A stretch of DNA of 64,000 bases from Thysanoteuthis rhombus. Lineage: Eukaryota > Mollusca > Cephalopoda > Oegopsida > Thysanoteuthidae. Shown here piece by piece: positions 47,027-57,589 of this stretch (position 1 is the first letter of the stretch; each line of letters opens with the position of its first letter). Where the stretch lies: contig OY735216.1 of NCBI GenBank assembly GCA_963457665.1, positions 41,301,294 through 41,365,293 of the forward strand. The letters are read 5' to 3'. The position numbers and the translations under genes are program-made. Below the pieces are notes generated by a model that did no database searches, was not told the origin of the DNA, and saw only the letters and a list, made by a program, of their open reading frames with translations.

Positions 47027-48330
47027 GTATCCTTATTCTATTTGTTTATATATAATTCTTAGAGGGGTTTAAAGCGATGGGACCCCCTCCCTCTCAGGGA
47101 TCAAAAATGAAGGAGACTTACTTCTTAAATTAAAATTAAATTACATTTTGAGAAAAAAAATCAACTTCAGAGGGAGGCTGTATCTATAATGTACATATAA
47201 GGCAAAATTGGACCCTTAATTTCGGTTCAATACACAAACGTATATTCACCGCAATAAACATCAAACATTAAAAGACTTGTTCAAAATCATTTTTGTGTCA
47301 CTTATTTCCTGTTAATGTATAACAAGTAATTTTCTTCAGTGTTTCTTTTTAATGTTTAACATGTACTTTATCATTATGATGCTATGTGTAAATTTTCTAT
47401 TGTTTGGATTATCACTTGTTTTCTATGTAATTGTTTCATACTACAAATTATTTAATTTATTTGAAACAGGGTTTACTTACGTAGGTTACCCCCAAAACGT
47501 ATTTAATGATGAAATATCTGTAAGTATGACAGTAGACGTGACTCGTTGTTCGTGTCACTTCCATTGAGTAGATTCAGATTCGTCTGATGAAGCCCAAAGG
47601 GCACAAACATAAAGGTGTTTGTGTAGCTAATCCGTTATTTCACCAATATATATACTAGCCGAATAACTCATCCGTGGGAGGGGTATTCAGCAAGTATATA
47701 TGTGGTTTAGTGTATACACTTCCTCCTCCACTTACTAGAAGAAATCACAGGGCGTTAAGTTACATATAATGTCTAATAGGGAGTTTATAGTCACCCACTC
47801 TGTAGAACTTGATTGCCTAATATTTGTTCCTTTATTTCAAAAGATATCTTCATTTTCATTTTCTGACGACTATTTACCTTCATCTTGAAAATCAAGATGA
47901 AGTTGAGCATCAGTTAGAGTTTTGATGCTGATGCTCTGTTATTCTTCAGCTAAAACAAAAATAATAGATAATTGCTTTGATTGATACTGGTACTTCCGGT
48001 TCAAAAAGAAACAAAAATAACTAGTATTCCAAAGGAATTCATAAATCACCACCTCTCATGCATGCTATGATGAATTGAAAAGTTGTAAAATGGGGTAACC
48101 AATGAACAAGTTACTTCTCTCGACTTTTGTTGGACTGTGATTAATGAAAAAATTAAAAAAACAATCAGATACAAATTAATGACTAATTTAGCATAAACTT
48201 ACATTGCATATTGAACTCCCCCCCCCAATCAAAACCTGGTAACAGTGATTAAACCGGTCTGGAAAGAAAGACATCGTACCGAAACATCAGGATAGAGGGT
48301 AGGTTTAAAGGTCTGTTTTGTATTGGTGTT
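46710..48330. other. Non-coding stretch
   Basis: It contains an (AT)n run at 46988-47023 and the low-copy repeat shared with 22.3 kb. At 47580-47630 CTGATGAAGCCCAAAGGGCA resembles retroelement tails. No gene is recognised. Confidence 0.45.
47295..47445 (+). repeat. Low-copy repeat shared with 22.3 kb
   Basis: CTGTTAATGTATAACAAG, TATCATTATGATGCTATGTG and GATTATCACTTGTTTTCTAT align with 22300-22430. Confidence 0.4.
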
Positions 48331-48336
48331 AGCTAG

Positions 48337-48500
48337 TGTTGCCCAGTTCGTAAGAGCAACAGGGCGCTGACTTGGTTTCCCTTTAGCGTAGAGTGACTTG
48401 ACGTGAGTTCGAGTCTAACCAAGAGCTTATTTCATATTCCTAATCTGCATTGTTTGCTCAGTGCTGTAGATCGACAGCCTGAGTAAAGTTGCGCTAAAAA
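48337..48500 (+). repeat. tRNA-like SINE head (class II layout)
   Basis: TGCCCAGTTCGTAAGAGC is A-box-like and GAGTTCGAGTC (48405-48415) is a good B-box. The spacing between them is long, as in Ser/Leu tRNAs. No paired acceptor stem is visible. Body length is approximate. Confidence 0.5.
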
Positions 48501-48879
48501 GCCACTGAAAAATTAAGACGACAATGAATTGTAGTAAAAGAAAATAATGACGATTTACAATACTTCATCCAATAAAAATAATAAAAATAGGTCGGATTAG
48601 TCACTCAATTGAGTATTGCAGTAGTAATGATCAGCATCACAAGTTTGTTAATCATTTCTACACTGATTGTGGATCTAGGGATTTCATGGATTTGCTTGGA
48701 TTAGTCGTTGCAAATGGAATCAGGATTCGGTGAGCTTTGGCATTTTGCAGATGATATTCATCTTTTGCTGATATCCAAAAGAGTTAATTCCTTGGTGGCA
48801 AATTTTGCTTTCATTAAATTACGATTGCCGGGAAATATAATTTTTTTTCAGAATGTCCCGCGGTGTCCTCGGGAGCAAA

Positions 48880-49752
48880 CAACCACAACCACCAATCTGC
48901 AAACTTTTCACGAAGATATCACCAACCGAATCACAAAAACGCTAGATGAAAACCAACAACGGGAACAAGCCGGCTTCAGAAGAAGCAACCAGACCATGGA
49001 GCATCTTCATTCGATAAATCAACTAAAAGAGAAAGCAGCAGAATATGAAATGCTGTAGCATTTATCGACTTCAAGAAGGCCCTCAAGTCAGTGGAAATTC
49101 CCAAGGTCATTGATGCTATCACTCTACAAGATGTAGACCCAGTATATGTCAGAGTACTGCAACATATATACTGTCACAGCAGATCCTTTATCAGGCTACA
49201 TGAAGACTCAAGGCGCTTCCAGCTTCAAAAACGGCTAAGGCAAGGTGATGCCAGCTCACCCAAACTCTTCACAGCCTACCCAGAGATGATCTGCCGAAAA
49301 GTAGACTGGGAGAAATAAAAGAATCAAAGTAGACGGCGGATACTTGGACAACGTCAAGTTTATAGACGACATCGTCTTTTTGGAAAGAACCCTCACGACC
49401 TTCAATTAATGCTAGATGAAGTAAATGAAGTAAGCATGAAAGTTGGCCTCCACATGAACTTCACCCCCCAAAAAGGTCACGTGCAACAAACATACTGGAA
49501 ATGAATAACAAATAACGATCAAAATCGAAAATGCAAAACTTGAGAAAGTAGACCACTACATCTATTTAGAACAACGAATCTCAATGAAATCCTCAAAAGA
49601 ATCATTCTAGGGTGACGGGCCTTCCGCATAGCAAGCTCAAACTCAAACAAGAAATTCCATTAGTCCTTAAGAGAAGAGCATATGACCAATACATCCTCCC
49701 GATAGTCACCTATCGAGCTGAAACATGGAACCTAATCAAGAGGGAGACCCTG
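48880..49752 (+). pseudogene. RTE-type LINE reverse transcriptase fragment (R4)
   Basis: It covers the front half of RT that copy R1 lacks by a few codons: NRITKTLDENQQREQAGFRR, MEHLHSINQLKEKAAEYE, then frame-shifted AFIDFKKALKSVEIPKV, DPVYVRVLQHIY, and RQGDASSPKLFTAYPEM. Where R1 has a stop (PV then stop then VEV) this copy reads PVYVRV. It decays through the FADD region (VYRRHRLFGK-like) and ends at GCTGAAACATGGAACCTAAT without the 3' tail. The 3' loss is unusual, because LINE copies normally lose the 5' end. Confidence 0.82.
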
Positions 49753-49967
49753 CCGCTCCAGCTGCTGCTGCCTCCGATGGCCAATTAAAAGTCAATAAAA
49801 CAAACAGGTGACAATTTCAAATTTTTTTTCACTTATAAAATTCAAAATGACTGAAGCAGTAATACTGTACCTAAACGCAGCAAGCCTATTGTATCTACAT
49901 CTATCGTTCCCACTGCAAGTAACAAGAGTTTCTTTTCACCTGAACTGGAAAATACACATTGCACACT

Positions 49968-49973
<6 letters not shown>

Positions 49974-50063
<90 letters not shown>
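49974..50063. repeat. (AT)n then (GA)n microsatellite
   Basis: About 58 bases of AT followed by about 30 of GA, abutting the 3' side of SINE copy 4. Confidence 0.95.
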
Positions 50064-50065
<2 letters not shown>

Positions 50066-50079
50066 TGATTATGAATTGC

Positions 50080-50225
50080 ATAATATCATATCTAAAATGA
50101 TCTCCAGTTGTTACACGGTCAATATATAACTTAGTATTGACAACGCAAGTAGAATAAACAATTGAAGAAAGTGGAGCTGCTGCAGGAATCGAACCAGTGA
50201 TCGACAGAGCAACTATTTGGCTCAG
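50080..50225 (-). repeat. tRNA-SINE family S, copy 4 (left arm of inverted pair)
   Basis: On the minus strand: GTTGCTCTGTCGATCACTGG, TTCGATTCCTGCAGCAGC, AATTGTTTATTCTACTTGCG, then TTGTC, TATATTGACCGTGTAACAAC and GGAGATCATTTTAGAT. Its tRNA-like head faces that of copy 5. Confidence 0.8.
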
Positions 50226-50231
50226 TGGTGG

Positions 50232-50385
50232 TGGTGGCAACGCTGCGTAAGGGCGGCTTTCCTATCAGTCGCAGGTTTTGATTCCAGCTGCAACCCCATT
50301 TTCTTTAATTGTTTATTCTACTTGCGTTGTCTAGACTAAGTGATACATTGACCGTGAAACGACGGAAGATCATTTCAGATAAGAG

Positions 50386-50418
<33 letters not shown>
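50232..50418 (+). repeat. tRNA-SINE family S, copy 5 (right arm of inverted pair)
   Basis: On the plus strand: GTCGCAGGTTTTGATTCCAG, CTGCAACCCCATTTTCTTT, AATTGTTTATTCTACTTGCG then TTGTC, GATACATTGACCGTGAAACG and GGAAGATCATTTCAGATAAG. It ends in a (GT)n tail at 50391-50419. Confidence 0.82.
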
Positions 50419-50629
50419 TGTTTGTTCGCACAGTAAGCATGGATAGTTCTTTAAGTATATAAATGAATAATCTTTTTATGATTTGTTTAATCTCGAACTT
50501 GAAAAGAAAAAAAGAGCCCTAGAAAATTTCGAAGAAGATAAAATGCAGAGATATTTTTTCAGTCGATGATAACATTGTACAACATATTTTTTTTACTGTT
50601 TAGAGTTATTTACCTCTTTCGACGACGTT

Positions 50630-51470
50630 GAAAAGAGGTATGTGTTTTTGGTTGTCTCCGTCCTTCCGTTCATTTGTTTATTCGTCTGCCCACACAATAT
50701 CTCCGAAAGTGCTGAATAAATTTCAATGAAATTTTGTGAAAGGGCAGGCAAATGGAGTAGAAAAGGGGTGGTAAAATTGGAACAAATCCATACACAATAA
50801 TCTCGCCTGCGTCACTTATATGTCAAAATCATGAAATATTTTCGCTTTGTTTTCTTTCCAAAAATATCTCCATAAGTTAGCCATGAATGCCAATGATATT
50901 TCGTGGAAGGTTGTAAAATGCACAACGGAGAAACTGATTAAATTTGGAGCAGATTAATGCACAAGCATCCCGTTATTTTTTGTCCCAAGCACATGATATC
51001 GTCAAAATTTCATGTTTGTTAACACGGTATCCATGAAAGTAATGCATTAATTCGTCTGAAATTTTGTTGAATGGTGGATAATGAGGCGAAAAAAAGTAGT
51101 AAAATTTTGGGGCGGATCCAGGAATTTTCTTCTGATTGACAAATGTTTTCCATTTTTATCTCAATAATATATACGCTCATGACTTTCCATGCGATATCTC
51201 CAAAGATTTCGATGGCCTTTCGTGGAATTGTGGATAATATGCTACGGGAGATCTAATTGAACTTTGGAGAAGATCCATCCATAATCATCTCCCCGTCTTC
51301 GTAGTTATATGTTCAAACCACAAACTATTGCCAGATTTCATGTTTGTCCACGCGTTTTGTCAAGAAAATATCAAATAATTCCACTAGTATTTTGTGGAGG
51401 GGTGCTCAATAGGCTACGGTTAAACTGTTTAAGTTTTGGGATGGATCCATGCACCATTACTCCCCCCTAA
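50630..51470 (+). repeat. Diverged tandem satellite, about five units of 150-190 bp
   Basis: Each unit runs through a TTTGTYCACACG phrase, an ATATCTCC-AAAG phrase, AATTTCRATGAAATTTTGTG, GGAAGGTGGATAATG-GCTACG and GGAGCRGATCCATRCACAAT-ATC. Units begin near 50660, 50850, 51015, 51170 and 51340. Units differ from one another at many positions, so the array is old. Confidence 0.72.
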
Positions 51471-51479
51471 CAATGGCAT

Positions 51480-52000
51480 TTGCTGAGGTATGTGCTTTCT
51501 AGTTTTCTAATTGATTATGTTTGAAAACTTTAGAAAACTCAACAAACTTTTGTGACCAGGGCAGCAATAATTTAAAATCTGCTTAATATCAATTGGAAAA
51601 CAGGCGATTTCGCACTTTTTAAGTTACATCAATAAAAAACAGCTACGTATGAATATCAGTGCATAATAGGTATTTTGTATACTTTTCACACATAGGTGAT
51701 CAGAAAACATCACTCACTACCCAGGAACGAAAATTCCGTTGGTAAACTATTCCAGTATTCTCTGGAAGAAAAAAATCAATTTTTTTGCAAAGGAGCTAGC
51801 TACTGAATTTTCTGTCCTTTTTTATTTATCTAACAAAGTATGTTGACATTTTGAGGGATGCACTCACACATATCATATAAAACATTGAAATATTCTTCTA
51901 GCTGGACATCTACTTCTATGAATACTATTGCCATCGTATCTGGTTGTTTGTTCAGCTCCGCTAATAAACTGATTTATAAAATTAACGACGAAGTTATGGG
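51480..52000. other. Non-coding stretch
   Basis: No gene, RNA or repeat is recognised. Confidence 0.35.
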
Positions 52001-52004
52001 ATGA

Positions 52005-52075
52005 TGTGAGTTCGCTCCCAGGCGGCTGATTGTCCAGTCCGTTAACCATTATGCCAAGGCAACAGATAGTGAACA
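52005..52075 (-). repeat. tRNA-like SINE head
   Basis: On the minus strand TTGGCATAATGGTTAACGG is a strong A-box. The expected B-box position has GGGAGCGAACTC, which is only a partial match. Likely a worn SINE head. Confidence 0.45.
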
Positions 52076-52624
52076 AGTGTTAAAGTTAAACTCTAATTGC
52101 TGTAAAGCCAAAACCTCGTCACTTTTATACAAATATTTTTTTACGATAAAATGAAACGCGAAGTTGTTACAAACTCATCTCATCGAGAATTGTTCTAGAA
52201 GCTTATGTTGGTTTTTTCTTACTAACTTTGTTGATTTAGAGTTACATAGTTCCGGAAACACCCATGCTTCATCGTTTTTACCTAAATAAATGAAACAAAA
52301 CAACACTGCCTTCGATAAGTTTATTATTTCATCATTATTGTTTCAGTAAAAAGAATATATGAAAAATGATTTTGCTATAGATGAGAATAAGGGTAAATTT
52401 GATTGAGGCTTTCAAAATAATAAAAGGAATTTCTAAATTTTAAACACCGTTGTTTGATATCTCTCCTCGAACTGGATAACTATTGACATGACCGATTTCA
52501 AAAGCCAAGTTTACAAAACAAGGCAAAAGTATGGTAAACTACTTGTGTAATAAAAGAGGTGATTCGTGTCGAGCAATCGCTTTGCATACACAGCATCACC
52601 TAAGCAGATAGGGAATTATGTAAA

Positions 52625-52768
52625 GAGCGATTCCGTTAATCCTCCCCAAGCAGGAGACCAATCTCTACAACTCAGTAATGCAAGCCAAAGGCCTGTCCTC
52701 TTCCCTAACCCCTCCAGAACCCACTGCTTAACCTGGCTGCGAGCGGCAAGAAATGAATGAATGAATCG
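52625..52768 (+). repeat. 5S-SINE body, second copy
   Basis: TTAATCCTCCCCAAGCAGGA, ATGCAAGCCAAAGGCC, CCAGAACCCACTGC and CCTGGCTGCGAGCGGCAAGA match the body of the 32.75-33.05 kb element in order. It ends in an (ATGA)n tail. The 5S head is not recognisable. Confidence 0.65.
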
Positions 52769-53062
52769 CAATTAATTAATAAGAAAACAGCAATTATGTT
52801 TGGCATTCCTGATGAAGTTTTTACTGAGACGCTTTCACATTAAATTATTAAATCCAAAGCGGAGGAATATTTGTTTCAGCTCTCATTCTAATTATTCCAT
52901 GAGCTATTTGGACTAGTATCCTCACCTTCATGGTTTTGATAACTTCGTTTCGGGGCAACTGTTACCTTTCCTGTTTCAAAATGGCAATCGTTCCAGCGGC
53001 AAAATAACAGACGCTGATGAAGAACTAACCATAAACATACTAACTCTGACACCTACCCTCTG

Positions 53063-53671
53063 GAATCATCATCAATCTTTTATTGTCCGTCGTTGGACTT
53101 GGACCTTCCCCAGGATCTGCCATATTTCTCTATCATGGGGGTTACATAGCCAGTATTTTCTGAATTTGTCTTGTCAATCTTGTATTCTGTCGGCCACGGT
53201 TTCGCATTTGGGGATCCATGTTGTGAGTCCATCGGTTGTCTGCCATTCTTGCAACATGGCCAGCCAATTGCAATTTAAGTTTTTTGATAGATTCTATGAT
53301 GTCTCGGACTCCCGTTTTCTTCCTGATATATTGTGCTATCTTGTGATCTCTGCATGTGAGCGTTGCATGCTTCTCATTTTGCGGGTCAGTCTATTGGTTA
53401 GGTTCCATGTGTCAGCTCGATAAGTGACTATCGGGAGAATGCATTGATTGTATACTCTTCTTTTCAAGATTATTGGGATGGTCTGGTTTCTGAAAGATGA
53501 GCTCGCTCTACCGAAGGCTTGCTATCCTAAAGTGATTCTTCGCTTGATTTCCTCTTCTTTTGAGGATCTCATGGAGATTTGTTGTCCTAGGTAGATGTAG
53601 TGGTCTACTTTCCCCAGTTTTGCACCTTCGATTTTGACAGTTATGTCCTCGTTCTCGATGTGATTGTTGCA
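53063..53671 (-). pseudogene. RTE-type LINE 3' fragment (R5), antisense
   Basis: Read on the minus strand it runs from the motif-D region (TGCAACAATCACATCGAGAA) through YLGQQISM, IVTYRADTWNLTNRLTRKM and WQILGKVQVQRRT to an ATGATGATT tail at 53066. It has the same content as R6. It is decayed by substitutions and at least one stop. Confidence 0.8.
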
Positions 53672-53674
53672 CTA

Positions 53675-54490
53675 AAACGGAAAAAGTAACAGTCTGTTTT
53701 AATTGATGAGCTTTAACTAATGTTTTGTTATAAAGTGATCTTATCCTATGAATTATTGTTTAACTCCAGTCCAAGTAAGAGTTGACGTCCTTCCCCCGTA
53801 ATAGGAACCAGAACAATTCTCGTCTCAGGGGAGTGAACTCGTCACCGTTTGCCAACGTTGTCACGTTAAACTGAACAGATAAATTAACATTTCCCTACCG
53901 TGATTAGAGATCACAATCAAGTGAATGTTGAGCGGTTCTCTTACCGACTGAGACAAACGGACAAGTCTTATATATCTACAATACAAAAGTTGCAATAATC
54001 GTGTTCAATCGAAATAGAGATAGTGGTGGAGCTCGACTCTGCAACAGTCAGTGTTGCTTGAACTAATATCCTCATCATTATAACATCTTATTGGTTTATA
54101 TTTTTATATCACCACTTCCTCAATAGAAAGGCCTAAGAAGACATCATCTGATGGATCGGGATCAAAACAACAAGGATGAGGATACTATACGGAAAAACTC
54201 ATGAAAATGAGGATACTATGCGGAAAAACTCATGAAAAGATAGACAATCTTTTTATCAAAATTTCAATCAACGATTCTTAATGCATTTTAATAACTCTTG
54301 CTTTGATGAAGCTAAAATGCAGTTAGCTACAAAATGGCTACTTCTGGTTAACTTTAGTAATATGATCTTAAGTCGACATGTTAGTGAGGGTAAGGGTTAT
54401 GATCTGTATTACTGAAAACGAAGATTTAATAACTATATGATTTATTTTGTGACAAATGATGAATTGAACCACTGGAGCCATCAAAGGCGC
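53675..54490. other. Non-coding stretch with tRNA-like trace
   Basis: On the minus strand at about 53960 GTCTCAGTCGGTAAGAG matches an A-box; no B-box follows at the right spacing. A phrase with GAGGATACTATRCGGAAAAA is duplicated at about 54178 and 54210. No gene is recognised. Confidence 0.4.
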
Positions 54491-54494
54491 CGAA

Positions 54495-54735
54495 GGCTTA
54501 TATCGTTTTTATTTGTGCGTGTGTCTCAGCTTTCCTGGCCATATCGTTTGTCCACAGACTTGGCATCAGTACTCCACTAGATCCTTTTCTAAGAATTTTT
54601 TTCTTTAGAAAAATATTTGGAAAACGCTTATCATAGATAGAATTTATTTTGACCATTTTTATTCTTCAGTGGAATTTTCTTACATTTTGACGCTACGGTT
54701 GTTCAATTATTGACTGAGATGGTGACTTTAGAATT
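54495..54735 (-). mobile_element. MITE-like family M, copy 4
   Basis: The minus strand carries CAATAATTGAACAACCGTAG then CGTC, an AGAATAAAAATGGTCAAAAT phrase, and GTGGAGTACTGATGCCAAGT. The segment between is shorter than in copy 5 because of deletions. Confidence 0.65.
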
Positions 54736-54739
54736 GTTG

Positions 54740-55040
54740 TGAAAAATAAAAGTCATAATTTGTTCTTTAATCCAAATAATGTTGTCGTTCCCGCTCTAAC
54801 GATTAGAATTGTCTTTTTCTGTTAGATAATATAAAATCAAATTAAATAATCAAAATGAATTACATTATTTCTTCTTTGACTGAAAACATTTTTTTCATCA
54901 TGCATTTATTGTTTTTGCATCGTTTTTTGACCCCCCCCCCAATTTATCTGCTTGGTTGGAACCGGTAACAAACATTTCAATTGCTAACCATATTTTAGCC
55001 CCATCAAAGCAATATTTACCTACATTCAATTTGCTTGTTT
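54740..55040. other. Non-coding stretch
   Basis: AT-rich, nothing recognised. Confidence 0.35.
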
Positions 55041-55048
55041 GTCTACAT

Positions 55049-55499
55049 AAGTGGTTCTTAACCTTATTTTTATTCCAAGCCCCCACTTCCGACAGCTCAA
55101 AAATTTTCATGTACCCCTTGCTATAATGAAAAATGATTTAATCATATATCGTGTTGCAAATTCTTTGCAAAAAAAAAAAAAATTAATAATACTGGTAAAA
55201 GAACTTTAAGGATATTTACTCAACCTTCTGTAATTTCTTTGTGCACAATTTTGTCACAACAGTGCAATGACCTCATCGCATTTATATCTCACAGGGCTAG
55301 TGAATTAAGCATTAGTTACTATGGAATTTATTGTAAAATTCTCATGTAATTAAGAAACAATATTGTTTAATTATGAATTAATCCGTTTCACTATACTCAG
55401 TTTTGAGCCACGAAACACATTTCACCCTCAGCATCCATCTCCCTCAATAAATTCAAATTGCCCCCTTGTCGGGCGTACGGCCAACGACCTGAATCATTG
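55049..55499. mobile_element. Probable hAT-type non-autonomous element, 451 bp
   Basis: The left end AAGTGGTTCTTAACC fits the hAT terminal consensus CAGTGGTTCTCAACC at most positions. The right end (minus strand CAATGATTCAGGTC) is much weaker. The call rests mainly on flanking 8-base duplications GTCTACAT (55041-55048) and GTCGACAT (55500-55507), 7 of 8 identical. The interior does not resemble the 33.2-kb element. Confidence 0.55.
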
Positions 55500-55719
55500 G
55501 TCGACATTTACAACACAAACTTCAAAACCTCAGAAGGAGAAAGAATAAGCCCATTTCTTATGAAATTTGTGAAGTCTTAAAATTATGCAACTAATAATCG
55601 TGTAGTTTCATGCACATCCCAACAGAAAACGCAGTTTATAGATTGGATTTGCAAAATGCAAATTTCATTCAGTTGTATATTTTCGAACCAAAAAGTAAAC
55701 CGCAATGAGACTTCATAGT

Positions 55720-56378
55720 TTGACCCGACTATCTCTCCAAAATCGCGTCAAGTAGCCATTTTGATACGGGCAATTTCAAATGGCCAAAAGTGGCTACATT
55801 TTTATCATTGTTAAAATAACGTTAATCCCGACCTAAAAATACGTTGCTTTTTTTTTTTCAATCTTGCTGCTATGATTCAATAATGAAAAATAAAACCCAT
55901 CATTTTTTTTACTCTATTTTATTGCAAAATATCAGATCAGATGAATACAGTGCGGGGACAGATGTCTGAAAGGCTAACCAAAGAATTAAAAAATATGATA
56001 ACGTATTCATCTAAAATTATACCGGTGAGGAAATTTAAAAATAATTTTTTTTACTAGTGTCTGTGCCATAAATTCATCTAATCCATATATTGAAGAGATT
56101 CGGAGAATCGGTGCATAAAAATGAATTATTTGGAGAAAAAAAAAAGTTTAAGAAAATCACACATGTGCATTATAAAAGTGACCCTTCAATAATTGGTCAT
56201 TTATAAAATTCAGAACAAAAATTGATACTCGGAAAATTAAATCTACACAATAGGTATAGGAGAAAATAAACAAATAAAAATAAATCAAACCACTTTTAGC
56301 CATTTGAAATTGCCAATATAAAAAAGGCCCCTCTGAAATCAGCCACTTGATGCATCTTTGCAAAGATAGCTGTTGACC
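55720..56378. mobile_element. Element with ~75-90 bp inverted terminal repeats
   Basis: The left arm (55720-55792) and right arm (56290-56378) share, in inverted orientation, CTATCT, GCRTCAAGTRGC, GGCAATTTCAAATGGCYAAA and AGTGG. The interior of about 500 bases is AT-rich without a transposase frame. No clear target duplication was found. Confidence 0.65.
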
Positions 56379-56792
56379 TCACAAACCAAATATTGTCCTG
56401 ATTGAGATAAAAATTTATTCAAATCTGTTAGAAATTCTACAACAGATTTAGACATTTTAGAAATCAATCACGGAAGTCACTTATTCAGTGTAACTTGGCA
56501 CTAGTGGTCAAGCCTTTGTAAAAATTTCGAAGCCATATTTGTTAATTATGCTTGGAAGACTGGTGCAACACTATTCCTACCCATATTCCTCATCATTTCA
56601 CCTTAAGCTAAGCTTAAATATCTATATGACTTGTTTATTTTTTTTAACATTTCGTGTTCTGGTGTTTCAGCAAGATAAACTCCATTCAGTCAGAGACTCG
56701 TTTCATTATCGAAATCATACGGATCGTCTTTCTCTATTTATCCTCTAATCGGGGGTGACACAGGGTGGGTACGCGTACTTTCATATGACTCA

Positions 56793-56853
56793 ACGATGGA
56801 TTGAACCCTTACAAACCAAACCAGAGACAAACTCTTTACCACTGTGGCCATAG
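56793..56853 (-). repeat. tRNA-like SINE head
   Basis: On the minus strand TATGGCCACAGTGGTAAAGA (A-box) and AAGGGTTCAATCCA (B-box) are correctly spaced. The stems are too diverged for a functional tRNA. Confidence 0.6.
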
Positions 56854-56999
56854 TAATCGGTATCCAAATCATAACCTCTTTCCTTTTCAGAGACAATTTT
56901 CTGCTATTCTGAAATATCATCACGAATTTTCAAAGTATCCCTTTAGATATTAGGTTGAAATTCCCACACTTTTTAGTAAATTGCTTCAAATTCGGCTAT

Positions 57000-57312
57000 C
57001 CTTGCACTAACGCACCAGACACCGCCATTTTGAAAAGAAAATTGCTATTGTTTATATTTCATTTAATTTCAAGGTAACTAAACGCCGATAAATAATTTGG
57101 AAATTAGAAACCCTAAACCAAACATCTAACGCCAGCACTACATCTAACACTAAACCCTATCTATTAACCCTACCACTAACCCTAACTACATGCCTCATTG
57201 GCTCTAAAGTAAAAGGTATTTTTAGATCGAGAGTAATGTTATTTGAACAACAGTAAAAATTTAGCCACATTCAGCCATTGTAAATGGCAATGTCGGATGC
57301 ATTAGCGCAAGG
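57000..57312. mobile_element. MITE-like element with ~35-bp inverted ends, 313 bp
   Basis: The left end CCTTGCACTAACGCACCAGA pairs with the right end (minus strand CCTTGCGCTAATGCATCCGA), and similarity extends through GCCATTT. The interior contains a degenerate CCTAACCCTA-like tract (57125-57190). Confidence 0.6.
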
Positions 57313-57428
57313 GTTTCTCAAGATTTATTCTATCTTATTCGTATTTATCGAATTCGTGAGTCCAGTGTTGCCAATTTGGTTGTTTAAAATAAAACAAAAA
57401 CTGACTCTTGAGACGGCAAAAAGATTGA

Positions 57429-57583
57429 GCCTGCTCTCTACAGATTGGAACTAAAGGAAGATCATGAGAGAAAGCTCACTAAATACCATCGACTGGTTGA
57501 GAAGTACAGAAATCGAGGTTGGTTAGCCTTCAGTGAGCCAATCGAAGTGAGCTGCCAGGAGTTTGCAGGGTGCTCACCCTAGT
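57429..57583 (+). pseudogene. Second RLE-type LINE relic (C-terminal segment)
   Basis: One open stretch reads ELKEDHERKLTKYHRLVEKY, RNRGWLAFSEPIEVSC and QEFAGCSP before two stops. The sequence ExERKxxKYxxLVExxRxRGW, a (C/S)EPIEVxC strand and GFAG-type turn is familiar from the C-terminal endonuclease regions of R2-like LINEs. It is a different element type from the one at 28.5 kb. Only about 50 codons remain. Confidence 0.5.
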
Positions 57584-57589
57584 AGACCC

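Noticed and set aside
48708-48860. HFADDIHLLL string resembling an RT catalytic motif
   Set aside because: It lies before the first RT block of copy R4 in the same frame, so it is not collinear with RT, and no other RT motif surrounds it. Probably chance.
53166-53423. Plus-strand 85-codon cysteine-containing frame
   Set aside because: It is the antisense shadow of RTE fragment R5.
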